A stretch of DNA of 64,000 nt from Candidatus Faecousia faecigallinarum. GTDB taxonomy: Bacteria; Bacillota; Clostridia; Oscillospirales; Oscillospiraceae. This document shows positions 22,662-30,909 of this stretch, in pieces. The notes under the pieces are model-generated. The model saw only the letters and a program-made list of their open reading frames with translations, searched no databases and had not been told where the DNA came from. The DNA is taken from NCBI GenBank assembly GCA_018712145.1, contig DVHJ01000027.1, forward strand, positions 62,001 through 126,000, in the 5' to 3' direction. Position 1 is the first letter of the stretch, and every line of letters begins with the position of its first letter. Position numbers and translations under genes: made by a program.

Positions 22662-23276
22662 TTAATCTTTCTGGTACAGGCGAATCACCCCGTTTTCGTC
22701 TGCCGCTGCCCGCAGGGCTTCCAGGTTATCCAAGCCGGCAATGGGCCGCCCGGGTTGATAGACCACGCCATCTTCCGGAAGCTGCCAGGGGGCAGGGCAT
22801 TGGGGCTCAGGCTCCGGCTCAGGCGCGGGTTCCGGTTCAGGCGCAGGCTCCGGTTTGGGCGCGGGCTCCGGTTCAGGCGCAGGCTCCGGTTCAGGTACAG
22901 GCTCCGGTTTGGGCGCGGGTTCCGGTTCAGGCGCAGGCTCCGGCTCAGGCGCAGGCTCCGGCTCAGGTACAGGCTCCGGCTCAGGTACAGGCTCCGGTTT
23001 GGGCGGCACAAGGGGAGCGGTGCAGTCCTGCAGCTCCAGCCGGTACTCTGATGGAATTTGCCTGGCAAGTATCCGCCGGGAAAGCCGTAGTTGTCCACCC
23101 TCCGGCACGGGTATGCCCAAGGACAGGTTTTCTCCTCCGCCCCGCAGCACCAACCGCAAGACCTGCCCCCGGGCGGGGCCGCACTGGCAGTCAAACCGAA
23201 GGTAAAGTCCCTGACGTACAGCAGTGCACTGGCCGACTTGCTGCCCCTGCCAATACACAGGTATCCCATTGTCCAT
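22662..23276 (-). CDS. PEPEPA-repeat protein of unknown function
   Basis: This 204-residue protein has no signal peptide. A compact N-terminal region (1-88) opens [15 protein letters not shown] and contains cysteines at 17, 30 and 32. An almost pure Pro/Glu/Ala/Val linker follows (residues 91-158, PEPxPE units, a few with Lys), then a short C-terminal segment (about 160-204). The Shine-Dalgarno GGGGAGGTG lies inside a terminator-like hairpin (23284-23315). Such Pro-Glu repeats form stiff extended spacers. The gene lies between mazF and the deacetylase on the same strand. I recognise no family. Confidence 0.75.
   Translation of the reverse strand: MDNGIPVYWQGQQVGQCTAVRQGLYLRFDCQCGPARGQVLRLVLRGGGENLSLGIPVPEGGQLRLSRRILARQIPSEYRLELQDCTAPLVPPKPEPVPEPEPVPEPEPAPEPEPAPEPEPAPKPEPVPEPEPAPEPEPAPKPEPAPEPEPAPEPEPEPQCPAPWQLPEDGVVYQPGRPIAGLDNLEALRAAADENGVIRLYQKD
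22803..23006 (-). repeat. Minisatellite coding for the Pro-Glu linker
   Basis: Short units of about 6 and 12 bp (coding PE, PA, PV and PK pairs) are repeated without interruption over about 200 bases. Such an array is prone to length change by slippage in multiples that keep the frame. Confidence 0.8.
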
Positions 23277-23277
23277 G

Positions 23278-23315
23278 ATAAAACACCTCCCCTGCAAATC
23301 TATGCGGGGGAGGTG
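23278..23315 (-). terminator. Hairpin that is both mazF terminator and RBS cover for the next gene
   Basis: On the minus strand CACCTCCCC (23315-23307) pairs with GGGGAGGTG (23292-23284), followed by TTTTAT. It lies after the mazF stop and looks like an intrinsic terminator. Its second arm is also the Shine-Dalgarno of the gene starting at 23276. Confidence 0.6.
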
Positions 23316-23353
23316 CGGCATATGCCTGCTTTTGGTAACAACTTACCGATGGT

Positions 23354-23710
23354 TTAACGCCCATGCAGGCCAAAGCTGACGGCGATGGCGTTGTCTACCT
23401 GATTCATTTGATTTTCATCCAGCCGGCCCATGTGTTCCCGCAACCGGCGCTTGTCGATGGTGCGGATTTGCTCCAACAAAATCACTGAGTCCTTGCTCAG
23501 GCCAACACTGGGGCCACTGATGTTAATGTGGGTAGGTAGACGCGCCTTGCCTGTCTGGCTGGTGATGGCAGCTGCAATCACCGTGGGCGAGTGGCGGTTG
23601 CCCACATCGTTTTGCACGATGAGTACCGGCCGGGTTCCCCCTTGTTCGCTGCCCACCACCGGGCTGAGATCCGCATAGAAGATGTCTCCGCGTTTGACAA
23701 TGGAATCCAT
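23354..23710 (-). CDS. mazF: MazF/NdoA-type mRNA interferase toxin, no adjacent antitoxin
   Basis: This 118-residue protein has the MazF fold signature RGDIFYADLSPVVGSEQGG and the TRPVLIVQND strand that follows. Members cleave mRNA at short sequences. In Bacillus the antitoxin gene sits between alr and this gene. Here only 135 bases separate it from alr, and I find no ORF with a ribosome binding site there. GGAG lies just before the start. The antitoxin may be unlinked, or the toxin may be controlled another way. Confidence 0.92.
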   Translation of the reverse strand: MDSIVKRGDIFYADLSPVVGSEQGGTRPVLIVQNDVGNRHSPTVIAAAITSQTGKARLPTHINISGPSVGLSKDSVILLEQIRTIDKRRLREHMGRLDENQMNQVDNAIAVSFGLHGR

Positions 23711-23845
23711 ACTTTCACGCTCCGTGAGAAATCATTCCCGCGTCACTGCTGTTTATGTAACGCGGTTATGCCTCTATTGTCCCACGCAGACGCCGGATTT
23801 ATACCGGCCCGCTTCCAAATTATCCTATGCCCAGCCGTCGGAAAT

Positions 23846-25000
23846 TTACACAATATATTGCAAAATTTCTGTCTGCCGTTTGCCGTCCAGATAGATCCGG
23901 GGAATCCGCTTATTGATGCCGCAGAGAATCTCGTAGGCAATGGTATCCAGTTCTTCGGCCATCCGGCAGGCCCCTGGGGCGCCGCCGCCCATGACGGCAA
24001 TCCGGTCGCCCACCTTAGCCTGGGGCACAGCGGTGATATCCACCATGCACAGATCCATACAAATTCTGCCGACCACCGGCACCAGGGTATCGTGGAGCAA
24101 AAACCGGGGGTGTAACCGCCGGTTCAACCCATCGGCGTAGCCAATGGACACCACGGCAATGGTCCGGGGTTCCGGGGTCACATAGGTCCGGCCATAGCTC
24201 ACCGGCACCCCTGCCGGATAAGATTGAATCTGGGAAATGGTGCTGTAGAGCGTCATCACCGGCCGCAAATCCAGCCGTCCGTCCAACTCAGGCGCGGGAC
24301 TGATGCCGTAAGTAGCTATGCCGGGGCGCACCATGTCCATGGCAAACTCCGGGTATAAGATCGTCGCCCCGGAGTTGCAGCAATGGCAAATTTCCGGCCG
24401 CCGGCCCCGGGCCTCCAGCTCCCCGGCATATTGCCGGAACAGGGCGTATTGGGCCCGGGTAAATCTTTCGTCATCGGGTTCCAGGGAATCGGCTACGGGG
24501 AAGTGGGTAAACATCCCCTCGGTATGCAGATGGGGCAGGTCCATCACAGCCAACAGCTGTTCCAGCACGTTTCCTTCCTGGCGGCAGGGAAACCCCAACC
24601 GGGCCATTCCGGTGTCCAGCTTCAAGTGGATGAAGAGCCGGTGATTGCCCCCAGCCAGCCGGTCTTCCAGCTGCCGGGCATAGTCCAGGCTATGTACCTC
24701 CTGGCGAATGTCCATTTCTGCCATGTCCTGGGCATACCGCGGGGGGGTGTAGCCCAGAATCAGCACCGGCAGCTTCACGCCGCCCCGGCGGAGCTGCACC
24801 GCCTCTTCCAGGTTGGACACGGCCAGAAATTCCGCCCCCAATTCCTGCAAATGGTGGCTCACCGGCACGGCGCCATGGCCGTAGGCGTCGGCTTTCACCA
24901 CCCCCAGGAAACGGCAACCGGCCTGTTGGCGTAATACGGTATAGTTATGGGCCAGATTATCCAGGGAGATGTTGGCCCAGGTGCGCTTCAGTAATTTCAT
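23846..25000 (-). CDS. alr: Alanine racemase
   Basis: This 384-residue fold-III PLP enzyme has the PLP lysine in VVKADAYGHGA (Lys36) and the catalytic tyrosine region near the C-terminus (VGRICMDLCMVD precedes the end). It supplies D-alanine for peptidoglycan. I choose ATG 25000 because GGAG lies six bases before it; ATG 25012 is possible. The order nnrD, lipoprotein, alr, mazF recalls clostridial clusters. Confidence 0.95.
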   Translation of the reverse strand: MKLLKRTWANISLDNLAHNYTVLRQQAGCRFLGVVKADAYGHGAVPVSHHLQELGAEFLAVSNLEEAVQLRRGGVKLPVLILGYTPPRYAQDMAEMDIRQEVHSLDYARQLEDRLAGGNHRLFIHLKLDTGMARLGFPCRQEGNVLEQLLAVMDLPHLHTEGMFTHFPVADSLEPDDERFTRAQYALFRQYAGELEARGRRPEICHCCNSGATILYPEFAMDMVRPGIATYGISPAPELDGRLDLRPVMTLYSTISQIQSYPAGVPVSYGRTYVTPEPRTIAVVSIGYADGLNRRLHPRFLLHDTLVPVVGRICMDLCMVDITAVPQAKVGDRIAVMGGGAPGACRMAEELDTIAYEILCGINKRIPRIYLDGKRQTEILQYIV

Positions 25001-25045
25001 GCTTTGCTCCATTATGGGCGCTGCAACAGGTATTTTACAGCCGCC

Positions 25046-25609
25046 TTATGTGTTGTATTGAAATTCGGAAATGTGGATGGTCAGGATTCGCTGCCCATTA
25101 TAGCACACTTCCGCAAAAACCGGTATGTTTTTTTCCAGCCAAGTGTCCACAGTCAGGGCGCTGTCCGCCCAAACCGTATCCACCGTCAGCCGGAGGCCGT
25201 CCTCCGCCGGACCGGCGGCGGTGATGTACCCCTGCCGCCAGCTTTCTGCTACCACGTAGGGCGCTGCCACCGGACTGACCATGCCGTCGGCCAAGGGAGA
25301 GAATGCCAGGGCTGTACCGTCAAAGGTCAAAGCGCCGCCGCCGGCCGAGACGGTGCCGGTAATCCCGGCAATGGTTTCCGGTGCGGTAAGACAGAAGGTG
25401 AGATTTCCCTCCCCATCCGTGGTGCAAGTCACGGCGCAGGTATACACCTGATCCCCATAATCCGCCGTGATCTCCCCGGCAAAGGTGCAGCCCCCGGCCC
25501 CCTGCAGCCCTGCCCGGAAAGCCAACGCCTCGTCCATCCGATTCTCCTCCGTTGCGCTGCACCCCCACAGCAGAACCACCATCAGCAAAACCGCCAGCCG
25601 CTTTCCCAT
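25046..25609 (-). CDS. Lipoprotein between nnrD and alr (possibly GerS-like)
   Basis: This 187-residue protein has a short signal peptide and lipobox LLWGC (Cys17). A mature beta-rich domain follows, with alternating hydrophobic strands reminiscent of LolA-like lipoprotein carriers. In Clostridioides difficile the lipoprotein GerS is encoded next to an alanine racemase gene (alr2) and is needed for cortex degradation at germination. The same position here suggests a counterpart, but sequence similarity cannot be judged by eye. It starts 12 bases after the nnrD stop. Confidence 0.75.
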   Translation of the reverse strand: MGKRLAVLLMVVLLWGCSATEENRMDEALAFRAGLQGAGGCTFAGEITADYGDQVYTCAVTCTTDGEGNLTFCLTAPETIAGITGTVSAGGGALTFDGTALAFSPLADGMVSPVAAPYVVAESWRQGYITAAGPAEDGLRLTVDTVWADSALTVDTWLEKNIPVFAEVCYNGQRILTIHISEFQYNT

Positions 25610-25621
25610 CCATAACCACCC

Positions 25622-26470
25622 TCATTTCAGCAGTCGCGGAAGGGCCTCCACCATATCCGTGGGCGTCATGCCGTACTGGCCCAGTTGGGCGGCGCACAGA
25701 TCCCCTGCCGCGCCGTGGATCCAGGCGGCGCAAGCCGCCGCCGGCAAAGGATCGATACCCTGCCCCAGCAAGGCAGCCAGCAGCCCGGATAGCACATCGC
25801 CGCTGCCGCCGGTGGCCATCCCGGGGTTGCCGGTCCGGTTTTCGTACACCGCCGTTCCATCGGTGATCAGTGTACGGTGGCCTTTCCGAAGGATAATCGC
25901 CCCCAGGGCCTTGGCCAGGGTCATGGTCTGAGCCAGCCGGCTGCCGGAAGCCTCCGGCGCCAGGCGGGAAAATTCCCCATCGTGGGGAGTCAGGATGGTG
26001 GAGCCTGTCCTTTCGCACAGTATATCCTTATGCGCCGCCAGCACGTTTATGCCGTCGGCATCCACCACCACCGGGCACCGGGCATGGCCCAGCACGGCAG
26101 ACATCACCGCCAGCACCCCAGCGCTCCGGCCCAGGCCAGGGCCGGCCAGGCAGGCGTCGCAGCCGGCCAGCCGGTCTAAAATTTCGGGTACCGCCGCCTC
26201 TGCCAGGGTTCCGTCCCGGCTGGGCAGGGGAAAGACCACCGGCTCATCCAGCTTAACCGCCAAAATGGGATAGATGGGCTGGGGTACCCCCAGGTAGATC
26301 AGTCCGGCGCCTGCCCGCAGAGCCGCCCGGGCAGCCAGGGCAGCCGCCCCGGTATAGCCCACGCTACCGCAGAGCAGAAGAATCTTCCCAAAATCCCCCT
26401 TGTGCCCCCAGGGGACTCGGTCCGGCAGGATGGCCTGCACGGCGCTTTTGTCCAACACTTGTACCGTCAT
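25622..26470 (-). CDS. nnrD: ADP/ATP-dependent NAD(P)H-hydrate dehydratase
   Basis: This 282-residue ribokinase-like enzyme of the YjeF C-terminal family has GSVGYTGAAALAARAALRAGAG near the N-terminus and the nucleotide/catalytic motif GMATGGSGDVLSG near residue 220. It repairs hydrated NAD(P)H. The epimerase partner domain (NnrE) is not fused, so it is shorter than two-domain forms. AGGAGGTG precedes ATG 26470; the GTG at 26479 overlaps that site and is rejected. Confidence 0.92.
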   Translation of the reverse strand: MTVQVLDKSAVQAILPDRVPWGHKGDFGKILLLCGSVGYTGAAALAARAALRAGAGLIYLGVPQPIYPILAVKLDEPVVFPLPSRDGTLAEAAVPEILDRLAGCDACLAGPGLGRSAGVLAVMSAVLGHARCPVVVDADGINVLAAHKDILCERTGSTILTPHDGEFSRLAPEASGSRLAQTMTLAKALGAIILRKGHRTLITDGTAVYENRTGNPGMATGGSGDVLSGLLAALLGQGIDPLPAAACAAWIHGAAGDLCAAQLGQYGMTPTDMVEALPRLLK

Positions 26471-26533
26471 GGGCTGCACCTCCTGTTTTTTCCATCATAC
26501 GCCGGAAAGGCCCTGGAGGCAAGGGGAATTTTC

Positions 26534-27469
26534 CTATCCGTGGAGATACTTTTCCGCCTCCACTGCGGCAATCGCCCCGTCGGCGGTGGCGGTAACCACC
26601 TGGCGCAGAGACTTGGCCCGCACATCCCCGGCGGCAAATACCCCAGGGAGATTGGTTTTCATCCTGCCGTCTGTCACCAGATAGCCGTTTTCCAAGTTCA
26701 GCACCCCCTGGAACAGGGCGGTGTTGGGCAGCAGGCCCACATAGCCGAACAGGCCGAACAGCCCGTCCGCCGGGCTGGCCGCAATACTCCGCCGCTCTCC
26801 GGTTTTGGTATTTCGCACCGTCATGGCGCTGAGCACCCCATCCCCGTCCACAGCCTCCACCACCGTGTCCCAGAGAAACCGGATCCGGGGATGCTGGAAG
26901 GCCCGCTCCTGGATAGATTTCGCCGCCCGCAGCCGGTCCCGGCGGTGGATCACCGTCACTTCCCGGGCAAATTTCGCCAGATAAACCGCTTCCTCCACCG
27001 CCGCGTCCCCGCCGCCCACCACATAGACAGCCCGGTTCCGGAAAAGGGGGCCGTCACAGGTGGCACAGTAGGAGAGGCCCTTACCTACAAATTCCGCCTC
27101 ATTCTTGCAGCCGATGGGCCGGGGAGAGGCGCCGGTGGCGATGATCACCGCCCTGGCCAAATATTCTCCCTGTAACCCGGTGAGCCGCTTTATCTGGCCC
27201 TGTAGTTCCGCTGCCTGGATGGTATCCTGGATTCGGGCAGCCCCAAATTGCTCCGCTTGGGCAGCCATCCGGGCAGCCAGGCTGGTTCCGCTCTCTCCGT
27301 CCAGGCATTGGCCCGGATAGTTTTCTACCGCCATGGTGTTGGCAATCTGCCCGCCGTCCTGGCCCTGCTCCAGGATGCCGGCGGACAGGCCGCTGCGTCC
27401 GGCGTACAGCCCCGCCGTGAGGCCGGCGGGACCGGCGCCCAAAATCAATACGTCGTACACCTTTTCCAT
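26534..27469 (-). CDS. trxB: Thioredoxin reductase
   Basis: This 311-residue flavoprotein has the FAD motif GAGPAGLTAGLYAGR, the redox pair CATC (in SYCATCDGP), the NADPH motif VYVVGGGDAAVEEA, and the C-terminal FAAGDVR. It reduces thioredoxin with NADPH. The start at 27469 has GGGAGGAACAG before it; a 43-residue upstream extension has no family similarity. It is first in a likely unit with nnrD (63 bases downstream). Confidence 0.95.
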   Translation of the reverse strand: MEKVYDVLILGAGPAGLTAGLYAGRSGLSAGILEQGQDGGQIANTMAVENYPGQCLDGESGTSLAARMAAQAEQFGAARIQDTIQAAELQGQIKRLTGLQGEYLARAVIIATGASPRPIGCKNEAEFVGKGLSYCATCDGPLFRNRAVYVVGGGDAAVEEAVYLAKFAREVTVIHRRDRLRAAKSIQERAFQHPRIRFLWDTVVEAVDGDGVLSAMTVRNTKTGERRSIAASPADGLFGLFGYVGLLPNTALFQGVLNLENGYLVTDGRMKTNLPGVFAAGDVRAKSLRQVVTATADGAIAAVEAEKYLHG

Positions 27470-27559
27470 TTCTGTTCCTCCCGGTAAACAATACGCCACG
27501 GGCTTGCCGTTGGATGCTTTTAGTTTGCCCAAAAAACTGCCGCCTGTTGCTTGCCGGCG

Positions 27560-27594
27560 AAAAACCACCTTGCAGCAAAGGCACTGCAAGGCGG
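27560..27594 (-). terminator. Rho-independent terminator of the DUF2079 gene
   Basis: On the minus strand an 11-bp stem with one G-U pair (27594-27584 with 27575-27565) runs into TTTTT. It lies 12 bases after the stop codon and separates the gene from trxB. Confidence 0.85.
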
Positions 27595-27605
27595 TCAAAA
27601 AATGG

Positions 27606-29414
27606 TTAAATTGCCTTTACCCAGATTTCCAGGGTTTGGCCCAGCTGTTCTGTGCAGACATAGCCGGCCTCTTCCAGCAGAGCCCGGAAGCCGGCATAGC
27701 CGCCGTAATTCCGATAGCTGTTGCGATCCTCCGGATTGATCACTACGTACTGGGTGCTGAGCAGGTGGGCCTGGCTGCTATAGCGCAGGTCATAGAGCAC
27801 GGCCCGTTGGGACAGGGCAGTGGTATAAAAGGTGGTGGCGGTAACCGGGGCATCCTGGGGCACCTGAGCCAGGGTTTGGGTCAGCTGGGTATAGTAGCCC
27901 CGGTTGTCCAGGTACCGGTTGACATAGTTAACGCCGGTGGGCAAAACCGTGACAACAAAGCACACGGCGGCCACTGCCAGGCAGGCCGCTTGCAGCCATT
28001 TCCCCAGGACAGGCGCCAGGTCTGCCAGATTGACAACCGTGAGGTAGGCCAAGCAGGCGGTGGAGCCAAAGGTGTATTGAAAAAAGATATCGTGCTGATA
28101 TGGGTAGTCGGACATCAGGTTGACCAGGATGTAGGGAATCAGCAAAATCAGCCGGTCATATTTCCGGGTGACCAGGGGCAAGGCCAGCAGCGGGCCCATG
28201 GTCAGGCCCAGAAATTGCAGTTTCTCCGGATCTACGCACTCATAAAGCACCTTCATGGGGGACAAAAGCGCCGCCACAATTACCGTAACCAGAGAGCTGG
28301 AGCCGCCAAAGAGGAAATTCTCGTACCGGTAGGTCATTACGCCGTCGCCCTGTCCGGCCAGGTAGGCAGTTACCAGAAGGAACCAAGCTACGCTGCCAGC
28401 CAGTAGGGCCCCGCCGGCAGCGGCATCCCAGCGTCTGGGGCTGCGCAAGGCGACCCGCGCCAGAACCCAGAGGCCTACCACCGCCACATACACCGCCGCA
28501 TCCTCTTTGACCAGCAGGGTCATGGCGGCAGCCAGACCGGTCAGCCACCCTTTCCGGCTCTCGATGCCCACAAAAAGCCACAGCAACAGCGGGGTGAGGA
28601 AAGCGTTTTCGTGGATGTCATAGCTGGTTCCACCGGCGTAAGCAGGGTAAAGCAGGAGCAGGGCCACCCCGGCAGCAGCGGCCCAGGGGGAAAATCCTCG
28701 CCCCCGGCACAGCTTCCACAGGGGAATTGCCCCAGAAGCCAGAACCAGCGCCTGCAATACCTGTAACGTCTCGGGATAGGGAAACAGGCAATAAGCCGGT
28801 AACAGCAGGTAGTAGATGGGGGACACATGGACGGCAAAGTGGGATAGAAGCCCGTCCCGCTCTAGCGTGGTATTGGGCAGGCCGGTGGTGCGCATATGGT
28901 GAAACATCTGGGAAAAAATGCCGAAGTCAAAGGAAGGGACGGCGTAAGACAGTACCCTGCACACCGTCCAGGCGGTGACAAAGAGGAAGAAGGCAATGCC
29001 CATTGCAGCGGCAGCAGCCACCGCCAGCCGGGATTTGCCCTCTGGGGCTTGCCAACGGTCGGGCTGAAGGTCGGCCCCCTTCCAGGCGTAGACCACCAGA
29101 ACCGCCTCCACCACCAGGCAGGCCAGAAAAAACGGCCAGGTAAACGGGAAAATCATAGACAGCAGCGCAAAGACAGCGGCTATGGCCCACCGCTCCCACC
29201 GGGCGGTGGAAAAACGCCGGGCCAGGCAGGACAGCAGAACAAATACAGCCACCGTGACTGCAGCCAATCCTGGGGCCGACATGGCCTCCAAACCGGCCAG
29301 GCCGCTGAGGCTCTGGCGGCCGCCAGAAGCCAGAGCCTGCACCAGGGCGGCAATGAGCCAGCTGAGCAGCAGCCGGCGAATGCAGGCGGCTGCGCGGGCA
29401 GGAGAAATCGACAT
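27606..29414 (-). CDS. DUF2079-family polytopic membrane protein
   Basis: This 602-residue protein has about 12 hydrophobic segments and a large C-terminal extracytoplasmic domain (from about residue 490). The stretch VPSFDFGIFSQMFHHMRTTG matches the DUF2079 hallmark (F-D-x-G-I-F). The family resembles GT-C-type glycosyltransferases, so a lipid-linked sugar transferase role is plausible but unproven. AAGGAAGG precedes the start. It stands alone between the tRNA-Thr terminator and its own terminator. Confidence 0.85.
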   Translation of the reverse strand: MSISPARAAACIRRLLLSWLIAALVQALASGGRQSLSGLAGLEAMSAPGLAAVTVAVFVLLSCLARRFSTARWERWAIAAVFALLSMIFPFTWPFFLACLVVEAVLVVYAWKGADLQPDRWQAPEGKSRLAVAAAAAMGIAFFLFVTAWTVCRVLSYAVPSFDFGIFSQMFHHMRTTGLPNTTLERDGLLSHFAVHVSPIYYLLLPAYCLFPYPETLQVLQALVLASGAIPLWKLCRGRGFSPWAAAAGVALLLLYPAYAGGTSYDIHENAFLTPLLLWLFVGIESRKGWLTGLAAAMTLLVKEDAAVYVAVVGLWVLARVALRSPRRWDAAAGGALLAGSVAWFLLVTAYLAGQGDGVMTYRYENFLFGGSSSLVTVIVAALLSPMKVLYECVDPEKLQFLGLTMGPLLALPLVTRKYDRLILLIPYILVNLMSDYPYQHDIFFQYTFGSTACLAYLTVVNLADLAPVLGKWLQAACLAVAAVCFVVTVLPTGVNYVNRYLDNRGYYTQLTQTLAQVPQDAPVTATTFYTTALSQRAVLYDLRYSSQAHLLSTQYVVINPEDRNSYRNYGGYAGFRALLEEAGYVCTEQLGQTLEIWVKAI

Positions 29415-29444
29415 GATGCAACCTTCCTTCCGGAAACCGGGAAA

Positions 29445-29480
29445 GGGCCTGCTGCAAAACCAACGCTTTGCAGCAGGCCC
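29445..29480 (-). terminator. Hairpin terminator downstream of tRNA-Thr
   Basis: A perfect 14-bp stem (29445-29458 with 29467-29480) lies 15 bases past the tRNA 3' end on the minus strand and is followed by CCCTTTCC-like sequence. The T-run is short, so read-through into the DUF2079 gene is possible. Confidence 0.5.
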
Positions 29481-29494
29481 CCTCGGTTCTGTTG

Positions 29495-29570
29495 TGGAGC
29501 TGGAAACGTGACTCGAACACGCGACCTGCTGATTACGAATCAGCTGCTCTACCGGCTGAGCTATTCCAGC
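29495..29570 (-). tRNA. tRNA-Thr (anticodon CGT)
   Basis: The 76-nt cloverleaf is complete on the minus strand. The acceptor GCTGGAA pairs with TTCCAGC, the D-loop is AGCTCAGCCGGTAGAGC, the anticodon arm is CTGATTCGTAATCAG with CGT at 29537-29535, and the T-loop is GTTCGAGTC. CCA is encoded at the 3' end (29497-29495). Confidence 0.95.
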
Positions 29571-29602
29571 GCACCGCTTGGGAACATCCCAAGGCGGATT
29601 TC

Positions 29603-29631
29603 ATTATAGCCCAAGGGCGGCGGTTTGTCAA
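29603..29631 (-). promoter_or_regulatory. Consensus sigma-A promoter of tRNA-Thr
   Basis: On the minus strand perfect TTGACA (29631-29626) and perfect TATAAT (29608-29603) are separated by 17 bases, 33 bases upstream of the tRNA. Confidence 0.9.
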
Positions 29632-29703
29632 TCCGGAAGTTTTGCGCCGGCTTGTTTGCCATAAAGCGGGCTGCTGGGTTTGGGGAAAGGGAAAATCTGG
29701 GGA

Positions 29704-29732
29704 TTGCATTTTCCGTAAAATTCCGGTATAAT
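29704..29732 (+). promoter_or_regulatory. Sigma-A promoter of tRNA-Pro
   Basis: TTGCAT (29704-29709) and perfect TATAAT (29727-29732) are 17 bases apart, ten bases before the tRNA 5' end. Confidence 0.88.
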
Positions 29733-29742
29733 ATCTCTGCAT

Positions 29743-29819
29743 CCGGGCGTAGCTCAGTTTGGTAGAGCGCTAGCTTTGGGAGCTAGATGCCGCAGGTTCG
29801 AATCCTGTCGCCCGGACCA
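29743..29819 (+). tRNA. tRNA-Pro (anticodon TGG)
   Basis: The 77-nt cloverleaf is complete. The acceptor CCGGGCG pairs with CGCCCGG, the D-arm is AGCTCAGTTTGGTAGAGC, the anticodon arm contains CTTTGGGAG with TGG, and the T-arm has GGTTCGAATCC. CCA is encoded at the end. A strong terminator follows two bases later. Confidence 0.96.
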
Positions 29820-29820
29820 C

Positions 29821-29858
29821 GTCGGAGCAAGCTTCGTATCGCTTGCTCCGACTTTTTT
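29821..29858 (+). terminator. Rho-independent terminator of tRNA-Pro
   Basis: A perfect 12-bp stem (29821-29832 with 29841-29852) is followed by six T residues. Confidence 0.95.
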
Positions 29859-29896
29859 CAAAAGTCAGAGCGCGCTCGCTCCGCTGCTCCTCCTTT

Positions 29897-29935
29897 CAAA
29901 ATTGAACCCACTTCGTTGGGCTTCAATTTTGTTTT
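29897..29935 (+). terminator. Second hairpin downstream of tRNA-Pro
   Basis: CAAAATTGAA pairs with TTCAATTTTG across an interrupted CCCA/TGGG stem with a CTTCG loop, followed by TTTTG. It may be a backup terminator or a remnant of an older element. Confidence 0.45.
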
Positions 29936-29986
29936 GCTTGAATTCATCAGTGCAAATGCGATAAAAGCACTCGGATCACAGCAACA

Positions 29987-30020
29987 CCAGCCCTGGATTT
30001 TCCGCAAAGTCCAGGGCTGG
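29987..30020. terminator. Hairpin after the NapH-like gene
   Basis: A perfect 11-bp inverted repeat (29987-29997 with 30010-30020) lies 16 bases past the stop of the minus-strand Fe-S gene. No T-run follows on either strand, so its role is uncertain. Confidence 0.4.
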
Positions 30021-30036
30021 GATTATGCTAGATGAA

Positions 30037-30909
30037 CTACTGTTTCTTCTGATGGCGCGGCCCGGTAAATCCACAAGATACCGCCCCGGTAGGGCAGGCC
30101 CGTTTACACCGGCCACAGCGGATGCATTCTGGGTGGTTGGCTTCTTCCACCGGATTCAGGTTCATGCCGCAAACTTTGGCGCAGGCGCCGCAATTGACGC
30201 ATTTGTCCCGATCCACCCGGTAACGGAACACGGAAACCCGCTGAAATAAGGCATACACCGCCCCCAATGGGCAGATATACTTACAAAATGGCCGGTAAAT
30301 CAAAATGGATAGAAAAATGATTACGCCCAGGATAACCGACTTCCAGGCATACAGCCAGCCCACTGCCTGGCGCAACTCTGAATTGAGGAGCACCAGGGGA
30401 ATTCCTCCCTCCAGGGTGCCTGCCGGGCAAATGAGTTTGCAAAACCAGGGCTGCCCCTGGCCCCAGGCATCCACAGCAAACAGGGGCAGCAAAATCACAA
30501 ATACCGCCAGAATGCCATATTTCAATTTCCGCAGCAGCCGGTCCCCCCGGAAGGTCCGGCATTTTTTGGGGAAGGGGATTTTGTGCAGCAGCTCCTGCAC
30601 CAGGCCGAAGGGACACAGGTAGCCGCAGACGAACCGGCCCACCAGGGCCCCCACCAGCACCAAAAACCCGGCCACATAGTAGGCAAACTGATACCGGCGG
30701 CTACCCAGCACCGCCTGCAGCGCCCCCACCGGGCAAGAGCCCAGGGCTCCGGGGCAGGAATAGCAGTTCAGCCCCGGCACACACAGCTGCTTCAACGGGC
30801 CACGGTAAATCTTCCCCTGGATAAACCCCAGCAGATAGCTGTTGGTCAGCAGGGCAACCAGCGCCTGTATCCCGTGGCGGCGCCTGTCCAAACTTTTCTT
30901 CCTAGCCAA
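30037..30909 (-). CDS. NapH-like polyferredoxin membrane protein (4Fe-4S)
   Basis: This is a 290-residue membrane protein with about four to five hydrophobic segments. Repeated CxxxCP motifs (CGYLCPFG, CKLICPAG, CKYICPLG) and a C-terminal double 4Fe-4S ferredoxin (CVNCGACAKVC, CIRCGRCKRACP) identify a NapH/NosR-type electron carrier. I place the start at TTG 30909, overlapping the stop of the CXXC microprotein gene, because translation would be coupled there and GGAG lies upstream; the exact start is unsure. It probably moves electrons across or along the membrane to an unknown partner. Confidence 0.85.
   Translation of the reverse strand: MARKKSLDRRRHGIQALVALLTNSYLLGFIQGKIYRGPLKQLCVPGLNCYSCPGALGSCPVGALQAVLGSRRYQFAYYVAGFLVLVGALVGRFVCGYLCPFGLVQELLHKIPFPKKCRTFRGDRLLRKLKYGILAVFVILLPLFAVDAWGQGQPWFCKLICPAGTLEGGIPLVLLNSELRQAVGWLYAWKSVILGVIIFLSILIYRPFCKYICPLGAVYALFQRVSVFRYRVDRDKCVNCGACAKVCGMNLNPVEEANHPECIRCGRCKRACPTGAVSCGFTGPRHQKKQ

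Noticed and set aside
29820-30036. A tRNA-Pro attachment site for an integrated element
   Set aside because: The hairpins after the tRNA are terminators. There is no integrase, no direct repeat of the tRNA end and no foreign gene block.
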